Source: Austropuccinia psidii (Eukaryota; Basidiomycota; Pucciniomycetes; Pucciniales; Sphaerophragmiaceae). From it: a DNA stretch of 64,000 nucleotides. The stretch spans positions 32,999,686 through 33,063,685 of the forward strand of contig JALGQZ010000006.1 in NCBI GenBank assembly GCA_023105745.1. The letters are read 5' to 3'. The position numbers and the translations under genes were made by a program. Position 1 is the stretch's first letter. The number at the start of each line of letters is the position of its first letter. The notes under the pieces are model-generated. The model worked only from the letters and a program-made list of their open reading frames with translations. It was not told the origin of the DNA and searched no databases. This document shows positions 22,140-34,716 of the stretch, in pieces.

Positions 22140-24372
22140 ATGGCCCAAACCCCAGGAAATTCAACTGAATTCAATGAACAACCAACTTCAGCCCCAGAGA
22201 GTGGAAGTGAAATCTCTGATATGGCCAGTAGTCGTGAATTAGGCATTGAAGTAGAGAGCCAGTCACATGAAGATAATGAAGATCCACTTGTTCTTCCAGA
22301 TTGTGAGTATGCATCCATCTTGAATATTTCAAATCTCTCAAAACCTGATATCGTGTCATAGCCTTTATTTCAGCTCAGCCTCCAAGCTCTCAGAAACAGA
22401 ATTTTAAAAGCTATGAGAAGGAAAAGACTGTTGAACCTTGTGCCCCAACAGACAATGATGGGCAAGATGATGTAACTTTCAGTGGGGAGGTGGAAATTAT
22501 AGCCAAGGAACAATTTGTCTCCAACATTTCTCAAACAATCCCAAGGCTTGAAAAAATTAAAAATGATAGTAAAATTCCTGATTATGTGCGTCAAAAGATT
22601 TCTGAAGCCATGAGCCTCCTCAAAATGGATTTGAACCGTAAGTCCATTACTAATTCAAAACAAAATTGATAAAAATAGCTGCTTACAGTATATGGGCAGG
22701 TGTGGAGGTGGGAGAATCTCTACCTGAAGGATCTCGAGTCGTAATTGGATTTCCAGGCAAAGGATTAGGAAAAAGACTAAATATACATGTGACCAAAAAA
22801 ACAAACAAAAAACGCTGTACCTTTGAAGCCGCAAAGGATTCTTGGGATCAAGGTTATGAAATGATCAATGTTGAAGTGGACCATATTGATAATGAACCTC
22901 TGTATACTGAACCCCCCCCATACTCAATGAAACAATCCATGATGAAGCTCCACATACTGAAAGCCCCCCGATACTCAATGAAACAATCCATGATGAAACC
23001 CCTGCCGCCTCTCCTCAAGATATTCAAGCCTTTCAAGAAAGGGAGACAATTAAACATGATACAATGGGACAAGATATGACTGATATAATTCCTGACCCTG
23101 AGCCCAAAGTGTCATCCTCTGCTAATTTTCAAGGAATATTTTTATCCTGCATGGAAGAGTTTGCAGGAATTTTGAATTATCATTGAAATATTACTCAAAA
23201 GTCATGGAAAAGGGGGCTTGATAATATCAATAGTATTCACAAAAATTGATGGGACAATTTACCAACAAAGGATGCTCATACATTCCTGCCTGTTGGTATT
23301 AAGGTGATCAGTAACCAAGAGCTTAAAATGTCGGCCTGGCTGGAGGACCTTGAGATGGCAGGTGAGTTTTATCTTTGTGCATGATACATGATTATTGGCT
23401 GTTGACTGGTGATATAGATTGCAATATACAGGGTTAGATTTTTAAGTCAACAGAAACAGAAGCGTTTTTTGATAACAACATTTGTAATATCAAATTGATG
23501 AAGGAATCAGCTAAACCTCCAGATAATCTCCCAAAATCTGAACACTCCTTCTTCGAAATGGTTCAGAGCCTTCTTTACCCCACCAATCCAGCTAAAAATT
23601 TTCGGGAAAATTTTATGTTTGAATCCATTAGTTTGGTCTCATACAATGTGATTGCACCCAAACCATATGTTGCACCAACATCAAATTCGACTGATCCTCT
23701 TGGACTCAAACGGGGAGCAGTTGAATACCTTGCCTCCTGCTTGAGTAAATCAAAGCAATGTGAAACCCAGCTCAGAATTGATGGTGGCAGGGCTGACAAT
23801 GAGATATCCACAAAGACGCACAATAACCTGGAGGATCTAATGGATACAGTTATCCATTTGATGATTGCGTACAACATGGTACGTGCACATACAAGGGTCG
23901 AAGTTAATGGCATCAAAGGAAAACTCACAAACTCAAAAGAAATGAGGCCATCGAATATTATTTGACGTGTCACAAGAATCTCAGAATAAATCGAATTTGC
24001 TATGGTATATTAGCGGCATTCTGTGCGGCGGGGGTTTGTCGTTTGATGGTATGCTCAGATGACTGGAGAACAAGCTCAGTGAAAGGGGCTTTATCACTCA
24101 TTGACATTTCCGAAAAACCTTTAGAGGGTAAAAATCTAGTGGAGCCAGTGTGGCTACGTACTAATAAGTATATATGTAATTTACTGAATAAAAGTGTCTT
24201 CTCATCAGAGTCTTTTACCCCCACTGTACCTCTTAGATTTGAATTTTCACAATGCTTGGAATTGGACTTTGGTGATGCCTGGGTGGCAAAGCGTGGTCTT
24301 GGTTCAAGTGATGAGGTCACATTGACTGTACCCAGGTCTGCTAAACTTACAACCAGGATTGACCCACTTTAG
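22140..24372 (+). pseudogene. Unknown spliced gene 1 of the giant element, copy B
   Basis: Starts at ATG 22140 with an acidic Ser/Glu-rich N-terminus. Inferred introns are 22303-22373 (GTGAGT...TCAG), about 22638-22678 (short, less certain) and 23362-23431, which matches the 70-bp intron of copy A. A middle exon carries a basic stretch near 22760-22830. In-frame stops around 23180-23250, a 2-base shortening of a T run just after 23431 and a frameshift near 23938-23964 inactivate it. The end at 24372 matches copy A. It is the first gene inside the left end, about 1.45 kb from the terminus. No function can be assigned. Confidence 0.65.
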
Positions 24373-24490
24373 ATTAGCTTTGTAGCAGATAGATTTTAAT
24401 TTAATTTTGCAAAGTCATTTATGAATTTATTAATAGTGAATACCTATCCTACTACTGCCTGGATGCCACAGTATGAATACCAATATTTAT

Positions 24491-24514
24491 TGTAGGGAGG
24501 CATGCCTCCATACA
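24491..24514. promoter_or_regulatory. Palindrome 1, copy B (decayed)
   Basis: Same position as 1651-1674 in copy A. The GGCATGCC centre is kept, but both flanking CpGs are lost (arms TGTAGGG and CCATACA). Confidence 0.55.
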
Positions 24515-25945
24515 CCATTGGAAATACTCCGACAAGACGCAAGCTGAGTCAGGCAGTTGTGCCCACAAGCAGCACACGCGGGGGCGTTGTGGGAAGTCGC
24601 TTTTATCACTTCCCACCAGCCCATAATAGGCCAAATGCTCCTGTGTCTTTCAAGAGGACTAGGATAACTAGGGATCTGCAGCAGGGTGCATATTGCATTC
24701 GCACACGCTTGCAATATTCCACATGGTTGGATTAGAAAGTGATTGCATGGGAAGATCAATATGTAAAATTGAATAATGCACTATCCACTGCAATTTTCAG
24801 GTTCAGGTATTTGAGATTGCGAATTCGCGAAGGTCAGGTGTGATCTTTCTTTTTAGCCGCAATGAAACAAAAATCATCAACCACAATCAAATTTAGGTGA
24901 TATTAATAAATCAGCAATCATTTGGTTTCATTTCATTTTCCGCTGAAAGCATGCCATTCATGAAAAAATGAAAAGAGCGTAAAAGGGAACTTGCGGGAAT
25001 GTTTTGGGGTGAGGAAGGAAAATGTGAGTTGCTTGCTTAATCTCAGTGTATATACATAGATATATATATATTCTTCCACATTTATGTGGCACCCTCATTG
25101 GGCCCCACAGAAGAACATTGGCATTAATCGGTTCAGATTGTGCCAATGTCATGTGGGCTCCAGCAGGGAAGTCAAAGTATGTGTGCCAAATAAAGCTCCT
25201 TGGGCATTGGGAACCATTCTGGACTCAAAACTCCTTAGCTTCAAATGGAAGGAAGCAGTATCTGATATCTTGTCTGCTTCAACACAAAGTGAGCCCTCAA
25301 CCACTCGGGAATAGTGGGAGATCCCAAAAGACAAATGAGCGCAAAATAACCCAAAAGAATAGGTTGTTTTTCTCCTCTCAACCAACAGCACAAATATCAA
25401 TGCCAGTATCAGCAAATATGACCCCAAGTGAAATTTGGAGGGTTTTGGATGTCAATAAGATCAAACGCATTCACTTTGGCCATGTGGAAATTTTTACTTC
25501 AACTGGATTACTCATTGGCCTTGTAGAATTCAGACCATTCACAACAATGAGTGAAGTCGAGGTCAATCAATGGGATGAATTATCACAATTTTTATTTCGC
25601 AAAAAGAGATTCACCAACCCAATTGCAACAAATGGTGCATTACTGGAGGGATTTATGTTCGCAATTGGGTGGCGCAAATGCAGCACAAAGAATGAACAAT
25701 TTGGTCTGTATGGAAGTGTTGGGAAAATTGAAAACGCAAAAGATGAATGGTGGAACTGAGGTGCCAATCTTAGCTCAGTGGGTTGCATTCTAGGTCAATA
25801 CTTGCAGTATGTTGGGGATAATTTGTTTCAGAAGATTCAAAATTGCTACAACTCATTGAGGGTTCAGTCTTTTGATCAAGTCAACTATGAAGGCAATATT
25901 CCCGCAAATCAGGGTGCATGTGAGTTTGCTTCCGCACTCACTTTC

Positions 25946-27452
25946 TGTCAGCCTCTGACTCAAAACAGAGCACTAGCATGACATCCAACATACCATAAAT
26001 AATGGTATGACAAGTATTGAAAAAACATAGTCAATACAGGTAATAAATAAGAGGAAAAAACTCCTCTTAAATTAAACACCAACCTTATCCAAACAGAATA
26101 AGGAAACCTAGAGGAGAATAAACAAGTCAAAACCCTTATTTTCACCTCTCATCTAACTTATGCATATTTAGCTTATTCTATACCAAAATGGTATTTTTCT
26201 TAACGCTCACATAGAGAGCTACACAATGGTATCATCCATGTTGCTGTAACACCACTACAACTGGAGATACCATATGACCTTCATTTTAAAACCAAGACCC
26301 CCCTGAAAGTCAAAGAGGGCTTGTACAAAACTGTACAAAGGTATAACCAATTTAAAGATCTAAACAAGATCTTTAATTTGAGACACCTTAGACCTCTGTA
26401 TCTCTTAAATTGACTGAGGGATCTTGGTTCAAAGGTTTAACAACCAAAATACAGATATTCTGAAAACAACAATTTAAACAAACCCCTGTATCTTTGGCAT
26501 ACACTCATACAACTGTACAGTGTAATATACCAAACTGTAGAGCTAGTCAAGCCCTAAAAGACTTTATCAACAGAATACAGATATCTTCCAAATTGAAGAA
26601 GATATCTGGTATGGAAGTTTTTGAAGCCTCATACTGATGTACAAAAATACATCCAAAAACTTAAAACCCTTATAACGTTTGCTATTTTAAAGAAGGGTAA
26701 ACATGAAGCATACCAAATTGAAGAGCTCATTAAGCTCTTCAATTCTGTGCTCTTGGTTTCTTGATATCTTAAGAGCTGACTGAGATATCTTGATTGGAAT
26801 GTTTTTCTAGCAATACATGACTGTATCAAACTTGTATCAAACAGTATTGCTCTCATACTTAAAATAATATAATTATGCAGATATAACCTGTCTAAAATCA
26901 TCATTATTGATCATACAGACACCAGAACAACGTCATACAAGTGCTGACATGGCAGGTGAAAGGTTTTTTCACCCTGTATTGATCCAGAATGATCATTTGT
27001 GGTTCCAAAGCCACAATTCTGCCTCTATTGACATCAGAATTGATGATCCAGAACCACAGCCTGATCATTGGAGTGAAAATTCTCACTCCTCTGACGTGTG
27101 AAGAGTTAATAACTCTTGACAGTCTTGAAAGATATAAAAAGAAGGGTTTTTTCCTTGAAAACCCATCATCTTTATCTCATTAACCATATTCTTACGTGAC
27201 AAAACTGTTATCAATCAGTAGTGTCCTTAGAATTATCCTTAAAGATATAATTAGAATATAATTATTGTAGTACTTATTCACAGTCAAAGATATTAGAGTA
27301 TTGCAACCCAGGTCCTCAACAGACTCATCACAACTGTTACCACGTAGCAGTGGGACCTGAAGATTGTAATTTTATTTGTTTCTTGACGTGTCACAGTCAT
27401 AATAATAGCTTGTAACTACATTTTATAGCTACTATATAGACTCACCCTGACA
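25946..27452 (+). repeat. 5' LTR of nested gypsy element
   Basis: TGTCAGCCTCTGAC start, TCACCCTGACA end. Sequence just inside (TTTTGGGGGCCTTGCC) does not look like a standard tRNA primer-binding site that I recognise. Confidence 0.95.
27133..27140 (+). promoter_or_regulatory. TATA box in the 5' LTR
   Basis: TATAAAAA within GATATAAAAAGAAGGG, about 1190 bp into the LTR. The 3' LTR has the same site near 35904. It probably marks the U3/R boundary region. Confidence 0.6.
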
Positions 27453-28464
27453 TTTTGGGGGCCTTGCCATGGTTTTCCAATCTTATTGGACGTGTTTTAA
27501 ACTGAATTAGGCATTAAAATTCAGTTATTTAAAAGGTATTTTACTAACAGTGAGTAAAATTTCAAATATATCTTATTTTCTATTATTATCATTTATATAT
27601 ATATATAATATAGCATCATATATTATATACATAATTTTTTTTCTCCAAAAATATATATTGCAAATATTTTTGTTGAGAATAAGAGTACAAATCCTCTTTA
27701 TTTCATTATATTGCAATAACTTTCACGAAATTTGATAATAATACAACAGTACTATTTAAATTTCAATATAAATAATAATATACAAACAGTATATTACTTA
27801 TTTTTTACTATTATTTTTCACCAAAGTGCATGAAAATTAATAAAGAAGTATTTATTAATAAATAATTAATAAATATTAAATAATAAAATAATTTTTTATT
27901 ATTTATAAAAAATATTTTAATTAAATATTTCCTTTAAAACAAGACATCACTCAAATTGACGTGAAAACTTGTAATTGATTGATATTTTAATCAAAAATCA
28001 AGTGTTAAAATAAATATTATTTATAATATTTATAATAACAAATCAGATTTATTATAATTTAATAAATCTGACGTGTTTTTTTAGAAGAAAACAATAGTAT
28101 CCAAGTGAATCATTCACAAAGAACTTGGATATTAAAGTTTTAATTCATAAAAACTCACATTAAGAGATATTAGTAATAATATTTATAACCAAATTTATTA
28201 TAATTTAATAAATTTGATGTGTTTATACAAAAACATAAAAATATCCAAGTGAATCATTCACAAGACACTTGGATATTACAATTTTCACTTATAAAATAAC
28301 AGTGAAAAACTCAAAAACTTTTATTTTTCAATAAAAAACATACAAAAAAAACATATTATAATAAGAATACTTAAAAATTGCGAAAAATAACAGTAGAATT
28401 GAATAAAATCATTTTTTTTTATCATAAAATACTGATATACAATTTGAAATATCTTTTCTGAATA
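27453..28464 (+). other. AT-rich leader of nested gypsy element
   Basis: About 1 kb without a gene. Very AT-rich from 27540. Its last 430 bp hold two tandem copies of a paired-hairpin module. The segment ends TTTTCTGAATAG, which resembles a 3' splice site directly before the first gag frame. Confidence 0.7.
28043..28277 (+). repeat. Duplicated paired hairpins in the gypsy leader
   Basis: Module 1: TCAGATTTATTA / TAATAAATCTGA (28043-28071, 5-nt loop), then TATCCAAGT / ACTTGGATA (28098-28131) enclosing GTGAATCATTCAC. Module 2: CAAATTTATTA / TAATAAATTTG (28190-28216), then AATATCCAAGTG / CACTTGGATATT (28240-28277) enclosing the same GTGAATCATTCAC. The stem changes between modules are compensated, so the pairing is kept. 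Confidence 0.8.
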
Positions 28465-29460
28465 GTGGAAAAAGACTATATTCCATTAGAAACCCAGTCA
28501 CAAGGAAATCCATCTGTGACAGCCTCAGAAGACAGAGAGGTGCTGCCAAAAACCAAGGGCAAGCAGAAAAGACACAGTGAAGTGACAATCAACTCAAAAG
28601 ATTGGACACCAATAGCCGTGCCAAGGGCCAAAAAACCCAGAAAAGCTCCAACAAAACCAGTTGGATCACCAAAACACATTGAAAAACAGAAAATCACTGT
28701 TATCAACCCAGTTGTAAACTCTAAAGGCAAATTGCCAAAGAGTATAGATCATAAATTTGTACAAGGACCTGCTAAAGGTAAATAAACCTTGAAACATACA
28801 ACATTTTTCATTGTCTGTCATTTTTTAACATTGTTAACATGACACCTCCACTTCTTAGAGATCTTGGATTCCCAAGAAATCAACCAGAGCACTGGCCAAG
28901 AAGACACAGAGGAAGAAGACAGCCAATCACTGGATCAAATGACCAGCAAAGGACTTACCATCAGGGAACTCCTACCCAAGGTCTTATTCCAAATCAAATT
29001 CAACCCAGAAGTCCAACCAGGAGATTGGACAGATGCAGAACAGGTCCTTCAAATACACAAACTCCTGAAAGACCTCTTCACATGGAGCATGGACAACGAA
29101 ATGTTAGCTATAGCAGCATCATGGGCAGAAGTGGGGATAACAACTCAGAAGATCTGTCTCAAGCAAATGGCTTGGATGGAACTTATGACAGAAATGCAAG
29201 GTTGGAATCCCAACAAGAATTTCAAACTCTTAGAAGAAAGAGAAATCAGAATCAAAGAGAATCAGACAGCCATACAAGCCATAGAGAGATCTTGGCACAA
29301 GGAAGAGCCCAGTCAGATTCAGGTACCCCCAGAAATGGAAGGAGAAGTCCCATCTTCCCCACAACAATCCAGCAGTTCCAGGCCTTACAAGCCAAAGGAA
29401 ACTTCATCCAAGGCTCCTCAACCATTCCAGGTAGTTTCCAACAGGAGAAAAGGAGCCTAA
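28465..29460 (+). CDS. Gypsy gag-region frame 1 (spliced)
   Basis: Two exons in one frame: about 28466-28777 (Lys/Pro-rich) and 28859-29460. An 81-bp intron (GTAAAT...CTTCTTAG, 28778-28858) joins them in phase. The first exon has no ATG and follows a probable 3' splice site, so an upstream exon is expected. The second exon encodes an acidic N-terminal part, then a helical Trp-containing stretch (GDWTDAEQ, KLLKDLFTW), and looks like a folded protein. It overlaps frame 2 for about 600 bp. After the TAA at 29458-29460 the same frame stays protein-like for about 30 more codons. Function unknown; probably a Gag or accessory product. Confidence 0.55.
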
Positions 29461-31514
29461 GGGAGAAACAAAACTTCTTTCAACCAGAGGAAGAAGGAAG
29501 CAGACCCATTGATGAAAAAGCTGATGGACTTAGTCCAAGAAGTACACAAAAGCAAAAAATAGTTGTACCTACAAATAGTTTTGATAGTTCTGACTCAATT
29601 GATCCAGAATCAATAACTGAGACTACAATCCACACTCATGAGTTTGAAAACAAATTCACATGGACCAAATTGGCCCAATTCATGGATTGGACACATGAAA
29701 CCTCAGAAAAAATGAGGACAGAAGTGGAAACATTGAAAGAAGAAAATGCTTTCCAAGCAACAGTCATAAAAGACTTGAATACAAATCTGGCCAAAATTTG
29801 GACAGAATTTGAAAAAACTAACAGACAGTTGAATTCAATTCTAGAAGAACAACAAACTGTGAGGAGAGATCTGAGGAGTATCCAGCAGCAACAGGATAGC
29901 TTTGATAAAGAAATTGATTACCTCTATGACAGAGAAGACAATCAATACCCTCCAACACAAGGTCAACCCACTACCTCTACAAAATTGAAAGAAGAGGATA
30001 AAGACTATGACCAGGAACCTGAATATCAGATTCCAAAGTCAAGATCAGAGTCAATGTACCAAGATGGGGAAAATCTCAGCTATTCAGAGAAACAGGCACT
30101 AAAACAGTGACCAGAAGTAGCAAACTGGCCAAAGTTCTCAGGAATTGGGGAATATGACCATATTGAAATCATTGACTTTATTGATGGACTCTTTGTTGAT
30201 GTCCCAAAGGTACCAGACTACTGGATCACAACAAGACTTAACACAGAATCCAGAGGCCATGCAAACATATTGTATACTGAGATGAAAGAAATACATGGCA
30301 GGAAAAGCTGGCCATGGTGGAAGAACCAGATTATACAAAAGTATAGCAATGGTAGTTGGATCTGGCAAAAGACCATGTCCTTTGAAAGTGATAGATACTC
30401 CACAGAAAAAGACCCATATGAATGGTGTCTCAAACAAACAAAAAGGCTAAAAGCTATTGATCCCAATATGACAATAGAAATGAGAAACCATAAACTCCTA
30501 ACAAAATTGCCAGGAGATCTAGAACATGCAGTCAAATGCAGATGCAACAACATCAGCAGCATTGATTACATAGAAAATGTCATACAAGATGTGAGGAAAA
30601 AAACCTCCATAGGAAGGTACACATCCTATAAACCAAACTTCAAAGACAAGAAGTCTGAAGTTAAAGAAACAAACAAAGAGAAAGGGAAAGAACACCCAAA
30701 AAAGAAATATGTGTGCCACAACTGTGGATCACCAGACCACTATGCCAACAATTGCACAAAACCAAAAAAGAAAATATATGCAATTGATGAAGAATCCAAA
30801 GAAGAACAAACAGGTGACAAATCTGATTATGACAGTATGGGAAATGGTATGAGAGCAGAATCACAAAGTGAACCTGATACCATAGAAGAATACATAGTGG
30901 AATGCAATGAAGAAAGTTCACTTGACATACAAGACATTGAATTAGATTCAGGAATACCACAAATAACAACAGACAAAGAGCTCTGTAAGCACACACAGAA
31001 TGCACAAACATTCCTGGTAACCCCAAATAGAGGGATGGGATTCATTCATGGAACACCTACGAAATTGACAGTTTACATTGATAACTGTAAACATCCAATG
31101 ATCATTGAAACAGGAGCAAGTTGCTCCATAGTGGCAAAAGAATACTTAAAACAACACTTCCCCAAATGGGAAGAGGATATAATCCCAACAAAAGCTAGAA
31201 ACTTTAAAAGTGCATCAGGCAAAATGCACTCACTGGGGAAAATAATCAAAGTGATGATTATCCCACACCAAAAAGGAAATATCAGACTAGAACCTGAATT
31301 TGTAGTTCTAGAGAATGCACATGTACAAGGATTCTTACTAGGTACAGAGTACCAAAGAATGTATGGTATGGACATTTGCAATAGTAAAAATAGATATTCT
31401 ACCATAGGTACAAACAAAGACGAAACATTTTACTTCGACATAAATCATATAACAAATGATAACACCCTGAAAGAGCTAGTGGAAGAATTTAAAGAAGCCC
31501 AATATGGCACTTAA
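28839..31514 (+). pseudogene. Gypsy Gag-protease frame 2
   Basis: Starts at ATG 28839, inside the intron of frame 1. It has a low-complexity Gln/Arg/Ser-rich part, a coiled coil near 29640-29940, a capsid-like domain with a WPWWK motif (30310-30330), a CCHC zinc knuckle at 30714-30755 (C-x2-C-x4-H-x4-C) and a retropepsin domain near 31060-31330. The protease active site reads ETGAS instead of the usual DTGA/DSGA (31107 on), so the catalytic Asp is lost. A TGA at 30108-30110 interrupts the frame before the capsid domain, and a TAA at 31512-31514 separates it from RT. It is therefore scored as broken. Confidence 0.85.
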
Positions 31515-31526
31515 CTCACCAGTAAA

Positions 31527-33003
31527 ATGAAACTCAGCTTACTGAAAGTATTGAGCAAGCATAGAGGAGCTTTTGCAATAGGAGATGAACCACTAGGAAA
31601 AATCAAAGGACATGATATAGAATTATATCTGGATGTAGAAAGACCATACCCACCTATGCTTAGGAGACCACCATACCCAGCCAGCATGGAAACTAGGAAA
31701 GAAATTGAGAAAAATATCAATGAACTCCTAGAAATGGGGGTCATAAGGAAAATAGGACACAATGAGATAGTAGAAGTCACTACACCAGTCCTTATAACTT
31801 GGCATGATGGTAAATCCAGACTATGTGGGGACTTCAGGGCTTTGAATAATTACACCAAAGCAGATAGGTACCCCATCCCAAGGATACCACATGCACTAGA
31901 TAAGCTAGCAAAAGCCAAGTTTATTACAAAAATTGATTGCATGAAAAGCTTCCACCAGAATGGGGTGAAACCAGATTCCATCAAATTGCTAAGAATTATA
32001 TGCCATATGGTCATATATGAATATACTAGAATGCCATTTGGCATTAAGAATGCACCAGCCCATTTTCAGAGGATGATGGATACCATATTTCAAGATGAAA
32101 AAATGGAAGGGTGGATGGTAGTGTACATTGATGATATCATAATATACTCAGAAACATGGGAAGACCATGTGAGGAAAATTGATAAAATATTGGGAAAATG
32201 TACACCAATAAACATGAAAATATCTCTTAAAAAATGTAAATTTGGACAGCAAGAACTGCTAGCCCTAGGACACAAAGTTTCAGGTTTAAGTCTAGCCATA
32301 GACCAAAATAAAGTTGCTGCAGTACTGAAGGAACCAGTACCAAAGAACATTAGAGAAATGCAATCTTTTTGGGGCTTTGCTAGTTACTACAGGAGCCACA
32401 TAAATTACTTTTCACACATCACAAGTAGCCTATACAAACTGTGCTCAAAAGATGTAGTCTTTGAAATTACCAAAGAAAGAAGAGATGCATTTGAGAAGAC
32501 CAAATATGAACTGACCAATTTCCCTGTCCTAATGATGCCTGATTTTGAACTACCATTCAAACTATATATAGATGCAGCATTTAGCCAAGGACTAGGAGAA
32601 GCACTACACCAGAGGCAACTAGTGGATTGAATACCCAAAGAGGGAGTAATTTGCTATATATCAAGACAACTGAAAGACTCAGAAGCCAGATATGGAGCTA
32701 CTCAGACAGAATGTCTCTGTTTCGTATGGGCATTAGAAAAACTCTATTACTACTTAGAAGGAGCAGTATTTGAGGTTTTTACTGATTGCACAGCCCTCAA
32801 ATCACTGTTGAACATGAAGACAACAAACAGACACATGCTCAGGTGGCAAATAGCCATACAAGAATACAGAGGGAATATGACTATTATCTATAAAGAAGGG
32901 AAAATTTATACTAATGCAGATGGTCTCAGAAGGTGGCCACTGAAGAATGACCAAGAGATCCAGCATATGACCCAGAAAATGGGGCCAAAATACCCATACA
33001 ATG
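31527..33003 (+). pseudogene. Gypsy reverse transcriptase and RNase H
   Basis: Continues in the frame of Gag-protease after the stop. RT starts with GHDIELYLDVE and PYPASMETRKEI, has the LCGDFRALN block, and the catalytic YIDD box at 32124-32135 (VVYIDDIIIYS). It continues into RNase H with [10 protein letters not shown] and [17 protein letters not shown] after LVD near 32630 interrupts the RT-RNase H junction. The first RNase H Asp is visible in LYIDAAFSQ (about 32570). Confidence 0.9.
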
Positions 33004-33004
33004 C

Positions 33005-34695
33005 ATGGAGATAGATAGGAGAAAGAACTTCAAACTATCAAACTGGGCATTAGGGAATGACCCATCAAACCCAGCACAGATCTATGGAGAGAGCAAAGAG
33101 ATACCCATATTGGGAATCAGCTCCTCTAATCTAAATACAGAGTTCTTTAGTATAGTACAATCATCATACAATAAACACAAACAGTGTAGTATATTGATAC
33201 AACTATTAAAAAAAGTACAGGATTCCTGAACTAGAGAGCCAATTGGAAGAGCCATGGCTCAAAAACTTCAAAGAGAATAGATTTTTTCTGATAGATGATC
33301 TACTATACCATAGGGAAAAACACACAAGTGCCCTGGTAATAATAAATAGAGAACATATTTCCCTGATACTACAGGAATGCCATGACTGCCCATAAATGGG
33401 ACATATGAGTGAAGAAAGAGCTAAAGAAAGAGTCTTTAGCACAGCTTGGTGGCCAAAGTGGGAACAAGACTTGAGTGAATACATCAACACTTGTACCAGA
33501 TGCCAAAAAGCCAACAAAGGTCATGGCAAAAGATATGGATTACTCCATAGTATAGAGGAGCCCAAACACCCGTGGGAATTAATAAAAATGGATTGGGTGG
33601 CAGGCCTGGTCCCTGGAGGGAAAGACAGCTTTAATGCATGCCTAGTAGTAGTAGACAGGTACAGCAAGAGTGTCAGATGTCTCCCCTGTCACAAAGAGGA
33701 CACAGCAATGGACACAACCATATTGTTCTGGAGCAATGTGATAGCAAACTGTGGAGTTCCAAGAATTATAATTAGTGACAGAGAACCTAAATTCACATCA
33801 GAATTTTGGACTAATCTATATGAGATGCTGGGAACCAAACTAGCATTCTCCACAGCTTACCGTCCACAAACAGATGGTCTAGCAGAAAGAATGATTCAAA
33901 CATTAGAAGACATCATTGGAATAATTTGTGCATATGGCATGGAATATGAAGACAATGAGGGATATACCCATGACTGGGTAACCCTCCAACCAGCTGTACA
34001 ATTGGCAAACAACACAAGTATACACTCAGTGACAGGAAAAACCCCTGCCACATTAGAGAAAGGATGGAACCCACTACTTGAAGAAGAACCTCCTCTCAGT
34101 ACACCCCACAGCTAAAGACTTCCACACAATGTGGAAAACTGCCTGTGAAAAAGCAGAACAATTTGTGGCTGAAGCTAAATTATACAACAAACAGAGATAT
34201 GATAAAAGTCACCAAGAACCTGATTTCAAAGAAGGAGACCAAGTTCTAATCTCAACTCTTAACTTCAACAAAATAAGAGGACCCAAGAAGATGAGAGACT
34301 CATTCATAGGACCATTCACCATTATTAAATTAATAGGAAAGAATGCAGTAGAAGTCAACATGACCAAAGAGTTTTCTAGGAAACACCCAGTTTTCCCTGT
34401 CAGCCAGGTCAAACCTTATCACCAAACAGACAAGGAGAAATTCCCTGACAGAAAGAAGACAGTCACCCATGAAAGATTGGTAGAGGAAGATGACTCAACT
34501 GGACCAGTGAAAAAGATCATTAAAGCCAGGAAAATAAGAATTAATGGGAAAGACAACAGGCAATATATGGTTAGATTTAAGAATCAACCAGCAGATAAAG
34601 ATAAATGGTTAACTGAGAAAGAAATCCCAGATGTACAAAGACACCTCAGAATATTCAGAGCCTCCAGAAGGGCTGAAGAGTCTCATCAATTATGA
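33005..34695 (+). pseudogene. Gypsy integrase with chromodomain-like tail
   Basis: A linker near 33005-33229 is in a shifted frame. An HHCC zinc domain follows (ECHDCP, stop, MGHMS near 33390; CTRCQKAN near 33495). The DDE core shows MDWVAG (33590), ISDREPKF (33770) and [10 protein letters not shown] (33873). At 34078 the frame shifts again into the GPY-like region (GPFTIIKLIGKNAVEV) and a C-terminal block (RQYMVRFKNQPADKDKWLTE) that fits a chromodomain, as in chromoviruses. Chromodomain integrases are known to target particular chromatin. At least two frameshifts and a stop make it inactive as read. Confidence 0.88.
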
Positions 34696-34705
34696 GCCTT
34701 CTTTT

Positions 34706-34716
34706 GAGGGAGGGTA
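34706..34716 (+). other. Polypurine tract before the 3' LTR
   Basis: GAGGGAGGGTA directly before TGTCAG at 34717; the usual plus-strand priming site. Confidence 0.75.

Noticed and set aside
27453..27490. Primer-binding site for a tRNA after the 5' LTR
   Set aside because: TTTTGGGGGCCTTGCC does not match a tRNA 3' end I can name; left unassigned. Comparison with the tRNA set of the genome would decide.
30138..31045. Minus-strand hydrophobic open frames
   Set aside because: Antisense to the Gag-protease coding strand of the nested gypsy, where zinc knuckle and capsid motifs are clear.
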